Part shown: piece by piece, positions 8,205 through 17,539 of the stretch
Numbering within the stretch: the stretch's first letter is position 1
How the letters are laid out: each line of letters starts with the position of its first letter
Origin: Halorubrum sp. BV1
GTDB taxonomy: Archaea > Halobacteriota > Halobacteria > Halobacteriales > Haloferacaceae
Reading direction: 5' to 3'
Assembly (NCBI RefSeq): GCF_000746205.1
Contig: NZ_JQKV01000002.1
Span: 310,001 to 374,000 of the forward strand
Length of the DNA: 64,000 nt
The notes under the pieces: model-generated
Told to the model about the DNA's origin: nothing
Databases searched by the model: none
Seen by the model: only the letters and a program-made list of their open reading frames with translations
Program-made: the position numbers and the translations under genes

Positions 8205-8429
8205 ATGAGCCACTCGACCACTGCGGCACAGCCCAGACTCGATGCGGCGTTCAAAGTGTTCGGCGCGGTCGGCATCCTCATCGCCGTCGTGCTCACCGTC
8301 GGAGTGCTCGCCCTGACCGATCCGTTCGGCGAGTACGTCACCGTCTCGCCGGCCGTGTTCGGGAGCCTCCTGTCTGTGGGGCTCCTCGCCGCCGTCGGCT
8401 ACGCGACGTACGCGCTCCGCCGCCGCTGA
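8205..8429 (+). CDS. Small membrane protein (74 aa)
   Basis: Two predicted transmembrane helices (about residues 18-38 and 46-67), a short N-terminal hydrophilic tail and a C-terminal R-R-R, giving inside-located ends. A TATA-like ATTTATA at 8176-8182 is about 26 bases before the ATG, so the message should be leaderless. Many haloarchaea carry such uncharacterised two-helix proteins (often named DUF8x/DUF7x families); I cannot name this one. Confidence 0.6.
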   Translation: MSHSTTAAQPRLDAAFKVFGAVGILIAVVLTVGVLALTDPFGEYVTVSPAVFGSLLSVGLLAAVGYATYALRRR

Positions 8430-8552
8430 GAGGGTCCGAACCGCGTCGTGAGAAGCGTGTCGACCGCCGCCGGAGCGAGGGGGTGACCGCGCACGACGAC
8501 GCCGTCACTTGACGGTGTGTGAAAATATGCGGACGGAGAGGCCGAGACGGCG

Positions 8553-9101
8553 TTATTCGAGCGTCTGCTCGGTGACGAGGGTGTCGTCTTCGAGGTAGTG
8601 CTCGATGTGGTGGCCGTGTTCCTCGACGTCTTCGAGGATTTCGCGGAGCTGTTCTTCGGTGTTGTAATCGCCGAGGCTGTTCGCGAGCTGAATGTGTTCG
8701 CGGAGCTGTTCTGTGATGTCGCCGAATATCTCGAGGTCGTTTTCCAGCGACGTGCGGATGTCGTACGCGTCGGCGTCCTCGGGGCTCACCGGCGCGTGTT
8801 CCTCGTAGTTCGCGCCGCCGGAGAGCGGCACGCCGCCGAGCGCCTGCGCGCGCTCCGCGAGCACGTCCGCACCCGCTTCGAGGTCGGCGGCGACTTCCCC
8901 GAGGTACTCGTGGATCCCGAGGAACTCGGCGCCCTCGACGAGCCAGTGGTGTTTTTTGACCTGGTGGTAAAGGACGTACGTCGCCGCGAGATCGCTGTTG
9001 AGCGCATCGACGAGCTGCTCCGCTTTCTCTTCGGGAACGCGGAGGGCGTCGCTCTCGTGAACCTCTCCGTACCGCTGACGGGCCTGCTTTTGCGTGCTCA
9101 T
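8553..9101 (-). CDS. dpsA: DNA-starvation/ferritin-like protein DpsA
   Basis: Dodecameric mini-ferritin that oxidises and stores iron and shields DNA from peroxide. The 182-residue four-helix protein has the Dps ferroxidase pattern: an H-H-W helix (K-K-H-H-W-L-V-E-G), then F-L-G-I-H-E-Y-L-G-E and the downstream D...E cluster (A-A-D-L-E-A-G-A-D-V-L-A-E-R). The ORF extends 40 codons upstream, but M-S-T-Q-K-Q at 9101 fits the family and lies 30 bases after a TATA box. Probably iron- or oxidant-regulated through the AT-rich region upstream. Confidence 0.9.
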   Translation of the reverse strand: MSTQKQARQRYGEVHESDALRVPEEKAEQLVDALNSDLAATYVLYHQVKKHHWLVEGAEFLGIHEYLGEVAADLEAGADVLAERAQALGGVPLSGGANYEEHAPVSPEDADAYDIRTSLENDLEIFGDITEQLREHIQLANSLGDYNTEEQLREILEDVEEHGHHIEHYLEDDTLVTEQTLE

Positions 9102-9129
9102 AGGTATATACACGTACGCGCGTAAGGTA

Positions 9130-9137
9130 CTTAAAAC
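9130..9137 (-). promoter_or_regulatory. TATA box of dpsA
   Basis: Read on the minus strand, TTTTAAGT lies about 30 bases before the dpsA ATG at 9101, inside an AT-rich tract (9125-9185) that also holds TGTTCTAATTGTTGAAAACA, a plausible regulator-binding stretch. Confidence 0.45.
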
Positions 9138-9360
9138 CTTCCACATACTGAATAGATGTTCTAATTGTTGAAAACAAAATTTTAGAGAACGAAACGATAG
9201 TGTGGAACAGTCCACAGACATCTGCCGCGGATCGGCGTTGACGGTCGGACCACTCTCGGGTCACGGGCGATCGTCGGCCGAAACGGGCTGGCTCAACCGA
9301 TCGACAGGGTCGCCCGCGAAGGGAAACGTCTTAATGGACTACGCGCGCAGTCTGTGGTGT

Positions 9361-10809
9361 ATGAGCAACGGCGACGACGACCCGGCGGACGCCTCCGGAG
9401 AGGCCGACGCCCCGGGCGACGCGGAGGACGCGGCGGACGCCGGCGAGTCGACGGAGGCCGCCGCACCGACGCGTCCCGACGAACCGACCGAGGAGTCCCT
9501 GAACGAGTACCTCGACGAGATCGAGACGCATCTCGACGGGGCCGAGACCGAGGCCGACTTCGACGACGTCGACGCGCTCCTCGATGACGCGGAGGCGGGC
9601 GTCGAGGAGGCCGACCTCCCCGAACCGGACGAAGACGATGAGGACGCAGACGATCCGCGCGGCGACCTCGAATCGCGGATCGCGGAGCTTCGCGAGGAGG
9701 TTAAGGACGCGCGCGGCCCGTACGGTTCGGACGTTGTCGACGAGATCGAGGCGGCGGCCGAGACGCTCGACAACACCGAGTGGACCGCCGACGGCCACGC
9801 CGACGCGGCCGACGCGGTTCGGGCGTTCGTCGACGCCGCCGCCGACGCGGTAGATGTGGAGGGAGGCGACGACGCGGACGCGGTTCTCGACGCGGCCGAC
9901 ACAGCAGAGGCATCCGAGTCCGAGGCCGGTTCCGAGAAGCCGACCGACGCCGTTCCGGTCGAGACCCTCGTGACGGCGCTCGACGCGGTCGCGAACGCGG
10001 TTGCAGACGCTGATCTCGACGCCGACGCCGACGCAGACACCATCTCGGCGCTGCTCGACGCGGCCGACGACCTCACCGACGGTCTCGACGCCGCAGAAGA
10101 GTGGGACGACTTAGAAACCCACGAGCAGCTCCGCGCACAGGGCTACTACGACGTGCTCGGCCACTACAAGGACTACCCGGTCGAGTGGGCCGCGCTGAAG
10201 GAACACGAGACGCGCGGCAACGTCGACATGATCCTGCTCGCGCTCGACTCGCTCACCTCCGATTTCATGGAGCGGCATTGCCTCGAAGCGCTCGAACGGA
10301 TGGGTAAGCGCGGGAAGACGGAGGCGTCCCTCGAAGAGCTGCTCGGCCGCGCCGAGAAACGCGACCAGTTCGCCATCCGCATCCTCGGGAAGATGGCCGC
10401 AACGGAGGCGACGGAGACGCTCGTCGAGTTCGTCCCCGAAGACTCGAACCCGCAGCTACAGAAGGCGGCGTTCAAGGCGCTCGGCGAAATCGGCGCTCCC
10501 GAGGCCGTTCAACCGCTCGCGAATCAGCTCGCGGCCGACAGCGATACCGACGACCTCGTCCAACCGCTCGCGGCCAGAGCGCTGGGTCTCATCGGCGACA
10601 CTCGCGCCGTCGATCCCCTCGCAGACGTGCTCGCGGCCGACGACCGCGACGACGACCTCCGCGCCGCCGCCGGCTGGGCGCTCCGACAGATCGGAACCCG
10701 AGAGGCGCTCGAAGCGGTCGCCGACCACGCGGACGAACACTCGTTCGTCGTCTCGACGGAAGGCGAGAAGGCCAAGCGCTCGCTCGACGCGGCGGCCGCG
10801 ACCGCCTAA
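9361..10809 (+). CDS. Acidic HEAT-repeat protein
   Basis: A 482-residue protein with two parts. Residues 1-250 are extremely acidic and alanine-rich, probably helical or disordered. From about 255 to the end are tandem PBS-lyase/HEAT-like repeats (K-A-L-G-E-I-G-A-P-E-A-V, R-A-L-G-L-I-G-D-T-R-A-V, W-A-L-R-Q-I-G-T-R-E-A-L). HEAT arrays form a superhelical scaffold for protein partners; they are not by themselves an enzyme, so the phycobilin-lyase name would be misleading. A TATA-like CTTAATGG at 9330-9337 implies a leaderless start at ATG 9361. No partner gene is evident nearby. Confidence 0.8.
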   Translation: MSNGDDDPADASGEADAPGDAEDAADAGESTEAAAPTRPDEPTEESLNEYLDEIETHLDGAETEADFDDVDALLDDAEAGVEEADLPEPDEDDEDADDPRGDLESRIAELREEVKDARGPYGSDVVDEIEAAAETLDNTEWTADGHADAADAVRAFVDAAADAVDVEGGDDADAVLDAADTAEASESEAGSEKPTDAVPVETLVTALDAVANAVADADLDADADADTISALLDAADDLTDGLDAAEEWDDLETHEQLRAQGYYDVLGHYKDYPVEWAALKEHETRGNVDMILLALDSLTSDFMERHCLEALERMGKRGKTEASLEELLGRAEKRDQFAIRILGKMAATEATETLVEFVPEDSNPQLQKAAFKALGEIGAPEAVQPLANQLAADSDTDDLVQPLAARALGLIGDTRAVDPLADVLAADDRDDDLRAAAGWALRQIGTREALEAVADHADEHSFVVSTEGEKAKRSLDAAAATA

Positions 10810-10832
10810 CGCCGGACGTTCCGGTCCCTCCG

Positions 10833-10840
10833 CTTTTTAT
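10833..10840 (+). promoter_or_regulatory. TATA box of the PLD-like gene
   Basis: CTTTTTAT is centred 27 bases before the GTG at 10864, supporting that GTG as a leaderless start. Confidence 0.5.
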
Positions 10841-10863
10841 CCGATGCCGCAGGAACCGACGAC

Positions 10864-12600
10864 GTGCGTTCCCACCCACCGATCGGTTCGAGCGTCGCCG
10901 GTCGATGGCCGCCCGTCGTCGTGCTCGCGCTGTTCGTCTGCGTCGCTGTCGGCGGTGCTCCGTCGGTCGCTGTGGCCGCCGTCGGTCCGCCGGCCGCAGA
11001 CGGAACCGCAGACGCCGGCGACGCCGCGACACGCAACGCATCCGCGCGCCCGACAGCACCGGCGATCGTCGAACTGTACCCCAATCCGACGACCGAGCGG
11101 GACCGCGGCGAGTACCTCGTCGTCGCCCTCCCGTCGCGGGGGAACTGGTCGCTCTCGGACGGCTATCACGAGGCGTCGATTCCGTCGAACGCGAGCGGGA
11201 CCGTCGCGCTGTCCGCGGACCCCGAACGGAGCGCCGCGTTCCTGACCGACGGCCCGGCGGCCGACGACCGGGGACAGGTCGATCTCCACCGACTCGACGG
11301 TCACTTTCCGCTGTCGGCCTCAGGTGACAGGATCGAACTCCGGCACAACGGCGTTCCCGTCGACGTCGTCGAGTACGACCGCGTCAGCGACGGACACCGT
11401 TGGCGAGCGGACTGGGGCGAGTGGCGGCCGCGCGGGTACGACCCCAGAGCCCCGGTCCGGATAGGTGACGCGAGCGTGACTCCGTTCGTCCTCCCGGACA
11501 GCTCGGACGTCCCCGTCAGCGCCCTGCGAGGGGCAGACGATCGGCTGCTGCTCGCGGGGTACACCCTCGAATCGAATCGGATCGCAGACGCGCTCGTCGC
11601 CGCCGCCGACCGCGGCGTCGCGGTCCGCGTCCTGCTCGAAGGCTCGCCGGTTGGCGGCTTCTCGGCGCGGAGTGCGCGCCTCGTCGACCGACTCGTCGCC
11701 GCCGGCGTCGAGGTCCGGATCCTCGACGGCGACGCGGAGCGGTTCCGCTTCCACCACGCCAAGTACGCGGTCGCCGACGACCGCGCGGTCGTGCTCACGG
11801 AGAACTGGAAGGCGTCGGGCACGGGCGGGCGAACTAACCGCGGGTGGGGCGTCGTCGCCGAGCCGACAGCGAACGGCGGGTCCCGGTCCGGACCGAACCT
11901 GTCGCCTTCCGCGGCCGACGACCTCGCGGCGCTGTTTCGCGCGGACGCCGCCGCCGTCGACGCTCGCCCGTGGAGGGAGTTCAAGGCGGACACCGAGTTC
12001 CACGAATCGGGACGAGCGAACGACACGTATCCCACCCGGTTCGAACCGCCCGCGCCCGCCCGGGCCGACGTGACGCTTCTCACCGCCCCGGGCAACGCGG
12101 CCGATCGGATCGTCGCCCGGATCGACGCCGCAGACGACCGAGTCCTCGCCGTGGTTCCGCGAACGGGCGGGCAGAACGACCGGATCGTCCGCGCGCTCCG
12201 GCGAGCGGCCGACCGCGGCGTCGACGTTCACCTCCTCCTCTCGGGTGCGTGGTACGACCGCGAGGAGAATCAGGAACTGGTCGCGACGCTCGAATCGGAG
12301 CCGATCGCGGTCGCCGTCTCGGAGCCGCGGGGGAGGTACGGAAAGATCCACGCGAAGGGCCTCGTCGTCGACGACGCCGCTATCGTCGGCAGCCTCAACT
12401 GGAACGAAGCCGCGGCGGCGGAGAATCGCGAGGTACTGCTAGCCGTCGACGACGCCGGAGTCGCCGACTTCTACGCCCGGGCGTACGCCGCCGACTGGCG
12501 CGGCGGCGGGATACACCTCCCGATCGGACTCCTCGCGGGACTCGGCGTCGCGGGCGTCGGAGCGGGGGTCGCGGCCCGCAGGGAGGTGCGGTTCGCGTGA
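10864..12600 (+). CDS. Secreted membrane-anchored phospholipase D-like protein
   Basis: A 578-residue protein with two HKD half-sites: H298-x-K (F-H-H-A-K-Y-A-V-A-D) and H496-x-K (I-H-A-K-G-L-V-V-D-D), each followed by the family N or E-N segment (L-T-E-N-W; S-L-N-W-N). This is the phosphodiesterase/phosphatidyl-transfer fold, also used by some nucleases. A signal peptide (residues 1-42) precedes an N-terminal lamin-tail-like beta domain (about 65-165), and a C-terminal helix near 550-570 plus basic tail should anchor it with the domains outside. Start is GTG, set by the TATA box. Substrate, lipid or nucleic acid, is unknown. Confidence 0.82.
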   Translation: MRSHPPIGSSVAGRWPPVVVLALFVCVAVGGAPSVAVAAVGPPAADGTADAGDAATRNASARPTAPAIVELYPNPTTERDRGEYLVVALPSRGNWSLSDGYHEASIPSNASGTVALSADPERSAAFLTDGPAADDRGQVDLHRLDGHFPLSASGDRIELRHNGVPVDVVEYDRVSDGHRWRADWGEWRPRGYDPRAPVRIGDASVTPFVLPDSSDVPVSALRGADDRLLLAGYTLESNRIADALVAAADRGVAVRVLLEGSPVGGFSARSARLVDRLVAAGVEVRILDGDAERFRFHHAKYAVADDRAVVLTENWKASGTGGRTNRGWGVVAEPTANGGSRSGPNLSPSAADDLAALFRADAAAVDARPWREFKADTEFHESGRANDTYPTRFEPPAPARADVTLLTAPGNAADRIVARIDAADDRVLAVVPRTGGQNDRIVRALRRAADRGVDVHLLLSGAWYDREENQELVATLESEPIAVAVSEPRGRYGKIHAKGLVVDDAAIVGSLNWNEAAAAENREVLLAVDDAGVADFYARAYAADWRGGGIHLPIGLLAGLGVAGVGAGVAARREVRFA

Positions 12601-12651
12601 TCGAGAACCGGGACGGCACGACCGCCGGCGGCGCAGTCGAGTCGACCGCGA

Positions 12652-14598
12652 TCAGTCGTCGAGCGCGGCCGTCGAGGAGAGCGCCTCGTCGATCTCCGCG
12701 TCCGCCATCTTCTCCACGAGGGTCTCGATGACCGCGCCGCGGCGGCCCTTCACGAACTTGATCGAGCCGACGACGAGGTGGCCGCCGCCGGAGACGCCGG
12801 CTTCGGGCAACTCCTCGTTCAGCTCGGTCACCATGTTCGGGATGTCGAGCCGGACCCCGTCCGAGCGGAGGACACAGAAGTCCGGCCCGTAGCCGATCGT
12901 GATGACGGGGTCGCCGGTCTCTCTCACGCGCGTGTCGTGAAGTTCGCCGGTCGTCTTCCCGGGGGCGGGGTAGGTGAACCGGTGGGCGTACTCGTCGAGG
13001 TCGATCCGGTACAGGTGTGCGCCCGACGCCAGCCGCTCGTGGTCGACGTGGTCGTCGAGCGCGGCGAGCTGGCGGTCGACGTCACGCTCGGCGCGCTCGG
13101 CGAGGAACTCGACCAGCTCCTCGTGGCGCGTTTCATCCTCGCAGCCGACGTTGAGGGCGTCGTTGACGAGGGTCTTTCCCTCGGAGTAGCGCAGCCAGTG
13201 GGCGGCGTAATCGAGCGCCTCGCCGATGTCGAGCAGGTCGGACTTCTCGTAGCCGGCCTCGGCGGCGAGGTCGACGTAGTCGTCCATCGCCTCCGCCTTC
13301 GAGCGGTCGGAGAGTCCGGCGACCGCGGGGACGTGTTCCAGCTCCTCGGTGATCGACGGGTCGATGAGCCGGGCGAGTTCGACGCACATCATGCCCGTCG
13401 TGATCCGGTAGTCCTCGTCGTGGAGGTACGGGTTTACGTGTGCGTCGAGCAGCGGCTCGACGGCCTCGGGATCGGGATGGTGGTGGTCGACGACCGCGAT
13501 GGGGATGTCGTAGTGCGTGAGATTCTCGTAGGCGGGCACGTCCTCCTCGGTCGACCCGTTGTCGAGCATGAGCAGGAAGGGGAGCTTCTGGCCGTGGCGA
13601 GCGCGCCCCTCCAGCGCGAAGTTGAGGTCGCGCGTCACGTCTTCCATCTCGTAGTACGGGGCCTTGCTCGGGAGCCGCTTGAACAGGTGTCGCGCCGCGT
13701 CGGGGTCCTCGTGGACGTCGCGGACGAAGTCTTCCAAGGCGAGCTGGACGGGGATCGCCGCGCACATCCCGTCGCCGTCGGCGTGGTGTCGGACGCGGAT
13801 CGGGCGGCCGGCGAGGACGGTCCGGCGCAGCAGTCGGGCCAGCTCGCGGAGGTCCTCGTGTATCGGCTCGAACGCCTCCCACTCGACGAGCGGGTCGATG
13901 TCAGCGGGCTCAGCGCGGTCGTCGAGCGCGGCCTCGAATCGCTCGCGGGCGTCCGCGGCGCGATCGTCGGGCAGCCGGCTCAGGGAGTCGACCTCCAGTT
14001 GAAGGGCGTTCTCACGGGTTTCGACCGTGCCAGAGACGTGGACCATGTCGCCGACGGCGATCTCGGGGTACGCTCGAACGCCGGCCTCCTCGAAGGCGGC
14101 ACACGAGAGGACGCCGGTGGCGTCCGCGACGGCGAAGATGGTCGGACCGCCGGTCTGTTTGGCCTGTACGACTTCCCCCTCGACGGTGACCTCGTCGCCC
14201 GGCGAGAGGCCGTGAACGCGTGAGACCGAAGGTTCGTGTGAGACCGTCTCGGTCCGGTACTCGTCGAGGTCCGCGTCGTCGAACGCGACGTCGCCGTTCG
14301 GTTTCACCTCGGTGAGCCGGACGACGAGCCGGTCGCCGACGGCGTAGTCGTCGTCGAGATTCGATTCGTGGACGAGGCCGCTCACGGCGTCGGAGACGTC
14401 GACGAAGACGCCGTAGTCGACGACGCCGTTGACTTCCGCGTGGTACAGCGCGTCGACTTCGGCGTCTTCGAGCGTACAGTCGGGTGCCAGGTCGTAGACG
14501 ATCGGCCGGTCGTCGGCCGCCCCCTCCGCCGCCTCAGCGTCGGGTTCGAGGCTCGAATCGCCTCGCGTGCCGGAATTCCCGGCGGTGTTCTCGCTCAT
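12652..14598 (-). CDS. RecJ-like DHH-family phosphoesterase/exonuclease with S1 and OB domains
   Basis: A 648-residue archaeal RecJ-type protein. Domains in order: acidic tail (1-35), S1 RNA-binding domain (about 55-110, Y-G-V-F-V-D-V...G-L-V-H), OB-fold (about 130-200), DHH phosphoesterase domain with R-H-H-A-D-G-D-G, M-L-D-N-G-S and V-V-D-H-H-H motifs, and a C-terminal DHHA1 domain with S-G-G-G-H. Such proteins degrade single-stranded DNA or RNA with Mn2+; archaeal paralogues also bind the GINS replication complex. The JAMM and RibL genes lie divergently next door, an arrangement I recall from Haloferax. Confidence 0.87.
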   Translation of the reverse strand: MSENTAGNSGTRGDSSLEPDAEAAEGAADDRPIVYDLAPDCTLEDAEVDALYHAEVNGVVDYGVFVDVSDAVSGLVHESNLDDDYAVGDRLVVRLTEVKPNGDVAFDDADLDEYRTETVSHEPSVSRVHGLSPGDEVTVEGEVVQAKQTGGPTIFAVADATGVLSCAAFEEAGVRAYPEIAVGDMVHVSGTVETRENALQLEVDSLSRLPDDRAADARERFEAALDDRAEPADIDPLVEWEAFEPIHEDLRELARLLRRTVLAGRPIRVRHHADGDGMCAAIPVQLALEDFVRDVHEDPDAARHLFKRLPSKAPYYEMEDVTRDLNFALEGRARHGQKLPFLLMLDNGSTEEDVPAYENLTHYDIPIAVVDHHHPDPEAVEPLLDAHVNPYLHDEDYRITTGMMCVELARLIDPSITEELEHVPAVAGLSDRSKAEAMDDYVDLAAEAGYEKSDLLDIGEALDYAAHWLRYSEGKTLVNDALNVGCEDETRHEELVEFLAERAERDVDRQLAALDDHVDHERLASGAHLYRIDLDEYAHRFTYPAPGKTTGELHDTRVRETGDPVITIGYGPDFCVLRSDGVRLDIPNMVTELNEELPEAGVSGGGHLVVGSIKFVKGRRGAVIETLVEKMADAEIDEALSSTAALDD

Positions 14599-14736
14599 GC
14601 GCGTTCATCGGGAACGGCCGGGGTTAAGCCTGTTCTCTTGCGTCTCCGCGGTGGGTGCACACCACCTCACTCGTCTCGTTGCTGTCGTGGTCGGCGGTCC
14701 GGAATCCCTATGAGGCGACGGCGACTGCGTTCTGGT

Positions 14737-15258
14737 ATGCGACTGTTCCGCTCGGACGAACTCCTCGGGATCGCCCGAGAGGCGTTGGAGTTCATCCTCG
14801 AGGCGAGCGAGGAGAGCCACCCCAACGAGTACATGGGGTTCCTCCGCGCGGACGACGCTCGCAAGCTCGACGTCGACCGGGACGGGCAGGTGATAACCGA
14901 CGTGCTCGTCATCCCCGGCACGGAGTCGAACCCGACGAGCGCGAGCGTTCAAACTCACATGAAACCGAACGACATGCGCGCTGTCGGCTCGGTCCACTCG
15001 CACCCGAACGGAGTGCTTCATCCGAGCGACGCCGACCTCGCGACGTTCGGACAGGGGCGCGTCCACATCATCGTCGGCGCGCCCTACGGGTGGGGCAACT
15101 GGAAGGCGTTCGACAACGAGGGACGACAGACGACGCTCGACGTCCTCGACGTCGAGGTGCCGGACGAGCACTTCTTCGATTTTACACAAGAAGACATCGA
15201 CCGCGAACTCGGCGACGAGCGGCGAGACGACAGCGGATTCCTCTCGTGGTTTCGATGA
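14737..15258 (+). CDS. JAMM/MPN+ metalloprotease (desampylase-type)
   Basis: A 173-residue zinc isopeptidase of the JAMM family. The full metal-binding set is visible: E31 (N-E-Y-M-G-F), H87 and H89 in H-S-H-P, S97 and D100 (S-D-A-D). Archaeal members remove ubiquitin-like SAMP tags from lysines or trim SAMP precursors. The order RecJ / JAMM / RibL suggests the JAMM2 type of Haloferax rather than the better-studied JAMM1; this assignment is from memory. ATG 14737 gives M-R-L-F-R. Its stop overlaps the ribL ATG (ATGA), so the two are translationally coupled. Confidence 0.85.
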   Translation: MRLFRSDELLGIAREALEFILEASEESHPNEYMGFLRADDARKLDVDRDGQVITDVLVIPGTESNPTSASVQTHMKPNDMRAVGSVHSHPNGVLHPSDADLATFGQGRVHIIVGAPYGWGNWKAFDNEGRQTTLDVLDVEVPDEHFFDFTQEDIDRELGDERRDDSGFLSWFR

Positions 15259-15719
15259 CGCGGGTCGTCGCACAGGGGACGTTCGACCTGCTGCACCCGG
15301 GCCACGTCCACTACCTCGAAGACGCCGCGACCCACGGCGACGAACTGCACGTCATCGTCGCGCGGCAGACGAACGTCACCCACAAGCCGGACCCGATCCT
15401 GTGTGCCCGACAGCGACGCGACATGGTCGACGCGCTCGGGGCGGTCGACGAGGCGCATCTCGGTGACTCCGAGGACGTGTTCGTCCCCATCGAACGGCTC
15501 GATCCGGACGTGATCGTGTTGGGGTTCGACCAGCACCACGACGAGGCCGACATCGCCGGCGCGCTCGCCGACCGCGGGATCGACTGTCGTGTCGAGCGCG
15601 CCACCAGCCGGGAGCCTCGGTACGACGGCGAGGTGTTATCGAGCGGCGACATCGTCGACCGCATCCTGCGACGGCGGACCGCGGACGGTGACGGAGCGGC
15701 GACCGGCGAGCGCCCGTGA
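15255..15719 (+). CDS. ribL: FAD synthase (FMN adenylyltransferase, archaeal)
   Basis: Adenylates FMN to FAD. A 154-residue cytidylyltransferase-fold protein with [10 protein letters not shown] (HxGH, H14 and H17) for nucleotide binding, R-Q-R-R-D-M-V-D, and a C-terminal S-S-G-D-I-V that matches the S-S-T-x-I-R motif. Archaeal RibL lacks the riboflavin-kinase half of bacterial RibF, as here. The start overlaps the JAMM gene stop by 4 bases. Confidence 0.9.
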   Translation: MTRVVAQGTFDLLHPGHVHYLEDAATHGDELHVIVARQTNVTHKPDPILCARQRRDMVDALGAVDEAHLGDSEDVFVPIERLDPDVIVLGFDQHHDEADIAGALADRGIDCRVERATSREPRYDGEVLSSGDIVDRILRRRTADGDGAATGERP

Positions 15720-15766
15720 CTCGCCGAAGCGCGGGACATATATGGATCGGTTCCTAAGCCTGTTCC

Positions 15767-17167
15767 GTGACGATACCCGACCGATTCCCCGCGGTCCTCG
15801 CCGCGACGGCGATGGGCGTGTACCTCCTGCTCGTCGTCGGTGCGACCACGTCGCTCACCGAGGCCGCGGCGGCCTGCGGGGGGTGGCCCGCCTGCGGCGA
15901 CGGGACGGGACTCCCCGTGTCGCCGAGCGGATGGATCGCGCTCGGGCACCGCTTTATCGCGGCCGTCGTCGGCGTCCTCGTCGCGACCTCGGCCGGTCTG
16001 GCGTGGCGTACCGACGTGAGCCGCCGCATCCGTGCCGCCCTCGCCGGTGCACTGCTTTTGTACCCCGTGCAGGCAGCCGTCGGCGCGCTCGTCGCCACCG
16101 GCGCGCTTCCGGCCGCCCTCGGCCCGCTCCACCTGCTCTTTGGCGTGGTCATATTCGGCGCGGTTCTCGCCGGGCTCGCGTGGTGGCTAGAGGCGGAAAC
16201 GGGTGACGACGACGCCCCCGTCGACTTCGATCTGGGAGCGGACGATCTCCCGCCGGTGGAGGACGCGCCGGAGCCGGAGATACCGACGGCCACGCTGCCC
16301 CGGCTGCGAGCGACCGCGGCCGCCTACTTCCGGCTCATGAAACCCCGGCTGATGTGGCTCCTCTGTCTGGTCGCGGCCGCCGCGATGGCGCTCGCGGGCG
16401 GGTCGGGGTTCACTCCGTACGCCGTCGGCGCGACGCTCGCGGGCGGCGCGCTCTCGATCGGCGCGTCGGGGACGTTCAACCACGTCCTCGAACGCGACGT
16501 GGACAAGCGGATGCAGCGGACGAGCGACCGCCCGCTCGCGACCGACCTCGTTCCCGTGCCGAACGCGCTCGCGTTCGGCGGACTGCTCACGGCCGTCTCG
16601 CTCGGGCTGTTCTGGAGCGTGAACCCGCTCACCGCCGCGCTCGGGCTGGTCGCCATCGTGTTCTACAGCGTCGTCTACACGCTCGTTCTCAAGCCCAACA
16701 CCGTCCAAAACACCGTCATCGGCGGGGCCGCCGGAGCGCTGCCGGCGCTCATCGGCTGGGCGGCGGTGACCGGGACGGTCGGCGGCGGCGGGCTGCTGCT
16801 CGCGCTCGTCATCTTCCTGTGGACGCCTGCCCACTTCTATAACCTCGCGTTGGCGTACAAAGACGACTACGAGCGCGGCGGGTTCCCGATGATGCCGGTC
16901 GTTCGAGGCGAGACGGCGACACGTCGACACATCGTCTGGTACCTCGGCGCGACGCTCGTCGCCGCGGTCGCACTCGCGGCGGCCGCCGATCCGCTCGGCG
17001 TGTTGTACGCCGTCGTGGGCGTCGCGCTCGGTGCGGTGTTCCTCTGGACCGTCGTTCGGCTACACTACGAACAAACGGAGGCCGCGGCGTTCCGCGCGTT
17101 CCACGCCTCGAACGCCTACCTCGGACTGCTGTTGTTCGCCGTCGTGTTCGACGCGCTGTTGGTCTGA
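15767..17167 (+). CDS. ctaB: CtaA-CtaB fusion: heme A synthase-like N-terminus and protoheme IX farnesyltransferase
   Basis: A 466-residue polytopic protein. Residues 1-135 carry four hydrophobic helices with T-T-S-L-T-E-A-A-A-A-C-G-G-W-P-A-C and a histidine-bearing L-G-H-R-F helix, resembling half of heme A synthase (CtaA/Cox15). An acidic linker (about 145-175) joins a UbiA-type prenyltransferase with N-H-V-L-E-R-D-V-D-K-R-M-Q-R-T (farnesyl-PP site) and Y-K-D-D-Y-E-R-G-G-F-P-M-M. CtaB makes heme O for terminal oxidases. Fusion or pairing of these modules is familiar in haloarchaea. GTG start at 15767 follows a possible TATA (ACATATATGG, about 15737-15746). Confidence 0.9.
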   Translation: MTIPDRFPAVLAATAMGVYLLLVVGATTSLTEAAAACGGWPACGDGTGLPVSPSGWIALGHRFIAAVVGVLVATSAGLAWRTDVSRRIRAALAGALLLYPVQAAVGALVATGALPAALGPLHLLFGVVIFGAVLAGLAWWLEAETGDDDAPVDFDLGADDLPPVEDAPEPEIPTATLPRLRATAAAYFRLMKPRLMWLLCLVAAAAMALAGGSGFTPYAVGATLAGGALSIGASGTFNHVLERDVDKRMQRTSDRPLATDLVPVPNALAFGGLLTAVSLGLFWSVNPLTAALGLVAIVFYSVVYTLVLKPNTVQNTVIGGAAGALPALIGWAAVTGTVGGGGLLLALVIFLWTPAHFYNLALAYKDDYERGGFPMMPVVRGETATRRHIVWYLGATLVAAVALAAAADPLGVLYAVVGVALGAVFLWTVVRLHYEQTEAAAFRAFHASNAYLGLLLFAVVFDALLV

Positions 17168-17240
17168 CTCGCCCGTGATCGGCGACGGCCCAGTGGCCAT
17201 ACACCGCGCGTTTAATCGGTTCCGGGTCCAACGCAGTCCC

Positions 17241-17483
17241 ATGACCCGTGTCGAGATCGAATACTGCGTTCCCTGCGGCATGTTGAACCGCGCCCGAGAC
17301 GTCGCCGAGGCGGTCCTCCGACAGTTCGGCGAGTCGCTCGACGAGGTCGCGCTGGTGACCGGCGACGACGGGGTGTTCGTCGTCCGCGTCGACGGCGAGA
17401 TCGTCTTCGACGTGTCCGAGGACGCCTACGACGTCGACGAGATCGTGCGAGCGGTGCGACCGCACGTCGGCACGCGCGCCTGA
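17241..17483 (+). CDS. SelT/SelW/SelH (Rdx)-family thioredoxin-like protein
   Basis: An 80-residue thioredoxin-fold protein with C9-V-P-C12 near the start, in the family context E-I-E-Y-C-x-x-C. Bacterial and archaeal Rdx homologues use Cys where animals use selenocysteine; the role is probably thiol-disulfide exchange. It follows ctaB on the same strand (73-bp gap) and precedes the amidohydrolase. ATG 17241 is the only in-frame start near the domain. Confidence 0.8.
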   Translation: MTRVEIEYCVPCGMLNRARDVAEAVLRQFGESLDEVALVTGDDGVFVVRVDGEIVFDVSEDAYDVDEIVRAVRPHVGTRA

Positions 17484-17539
17484 GACGAGTGACGCGAACG
17501 AACAGCCTCTTTTGTGTCCGTCGCCAGTAGCGGACGGAC

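Noticed and set aside
8553..9221. 40-codon N-terminal extension of DpsA
   Set aside because: The extension crosses the TATA box and AT-rich regulatory region; the shorter start fits the family.
9361..10809. Phycocyanobilin-lyase function for the HEAT-repeat protein
   Set aside because: The repeats are a scaffold fold; there are no phycobiliproteins in haloarchaea.
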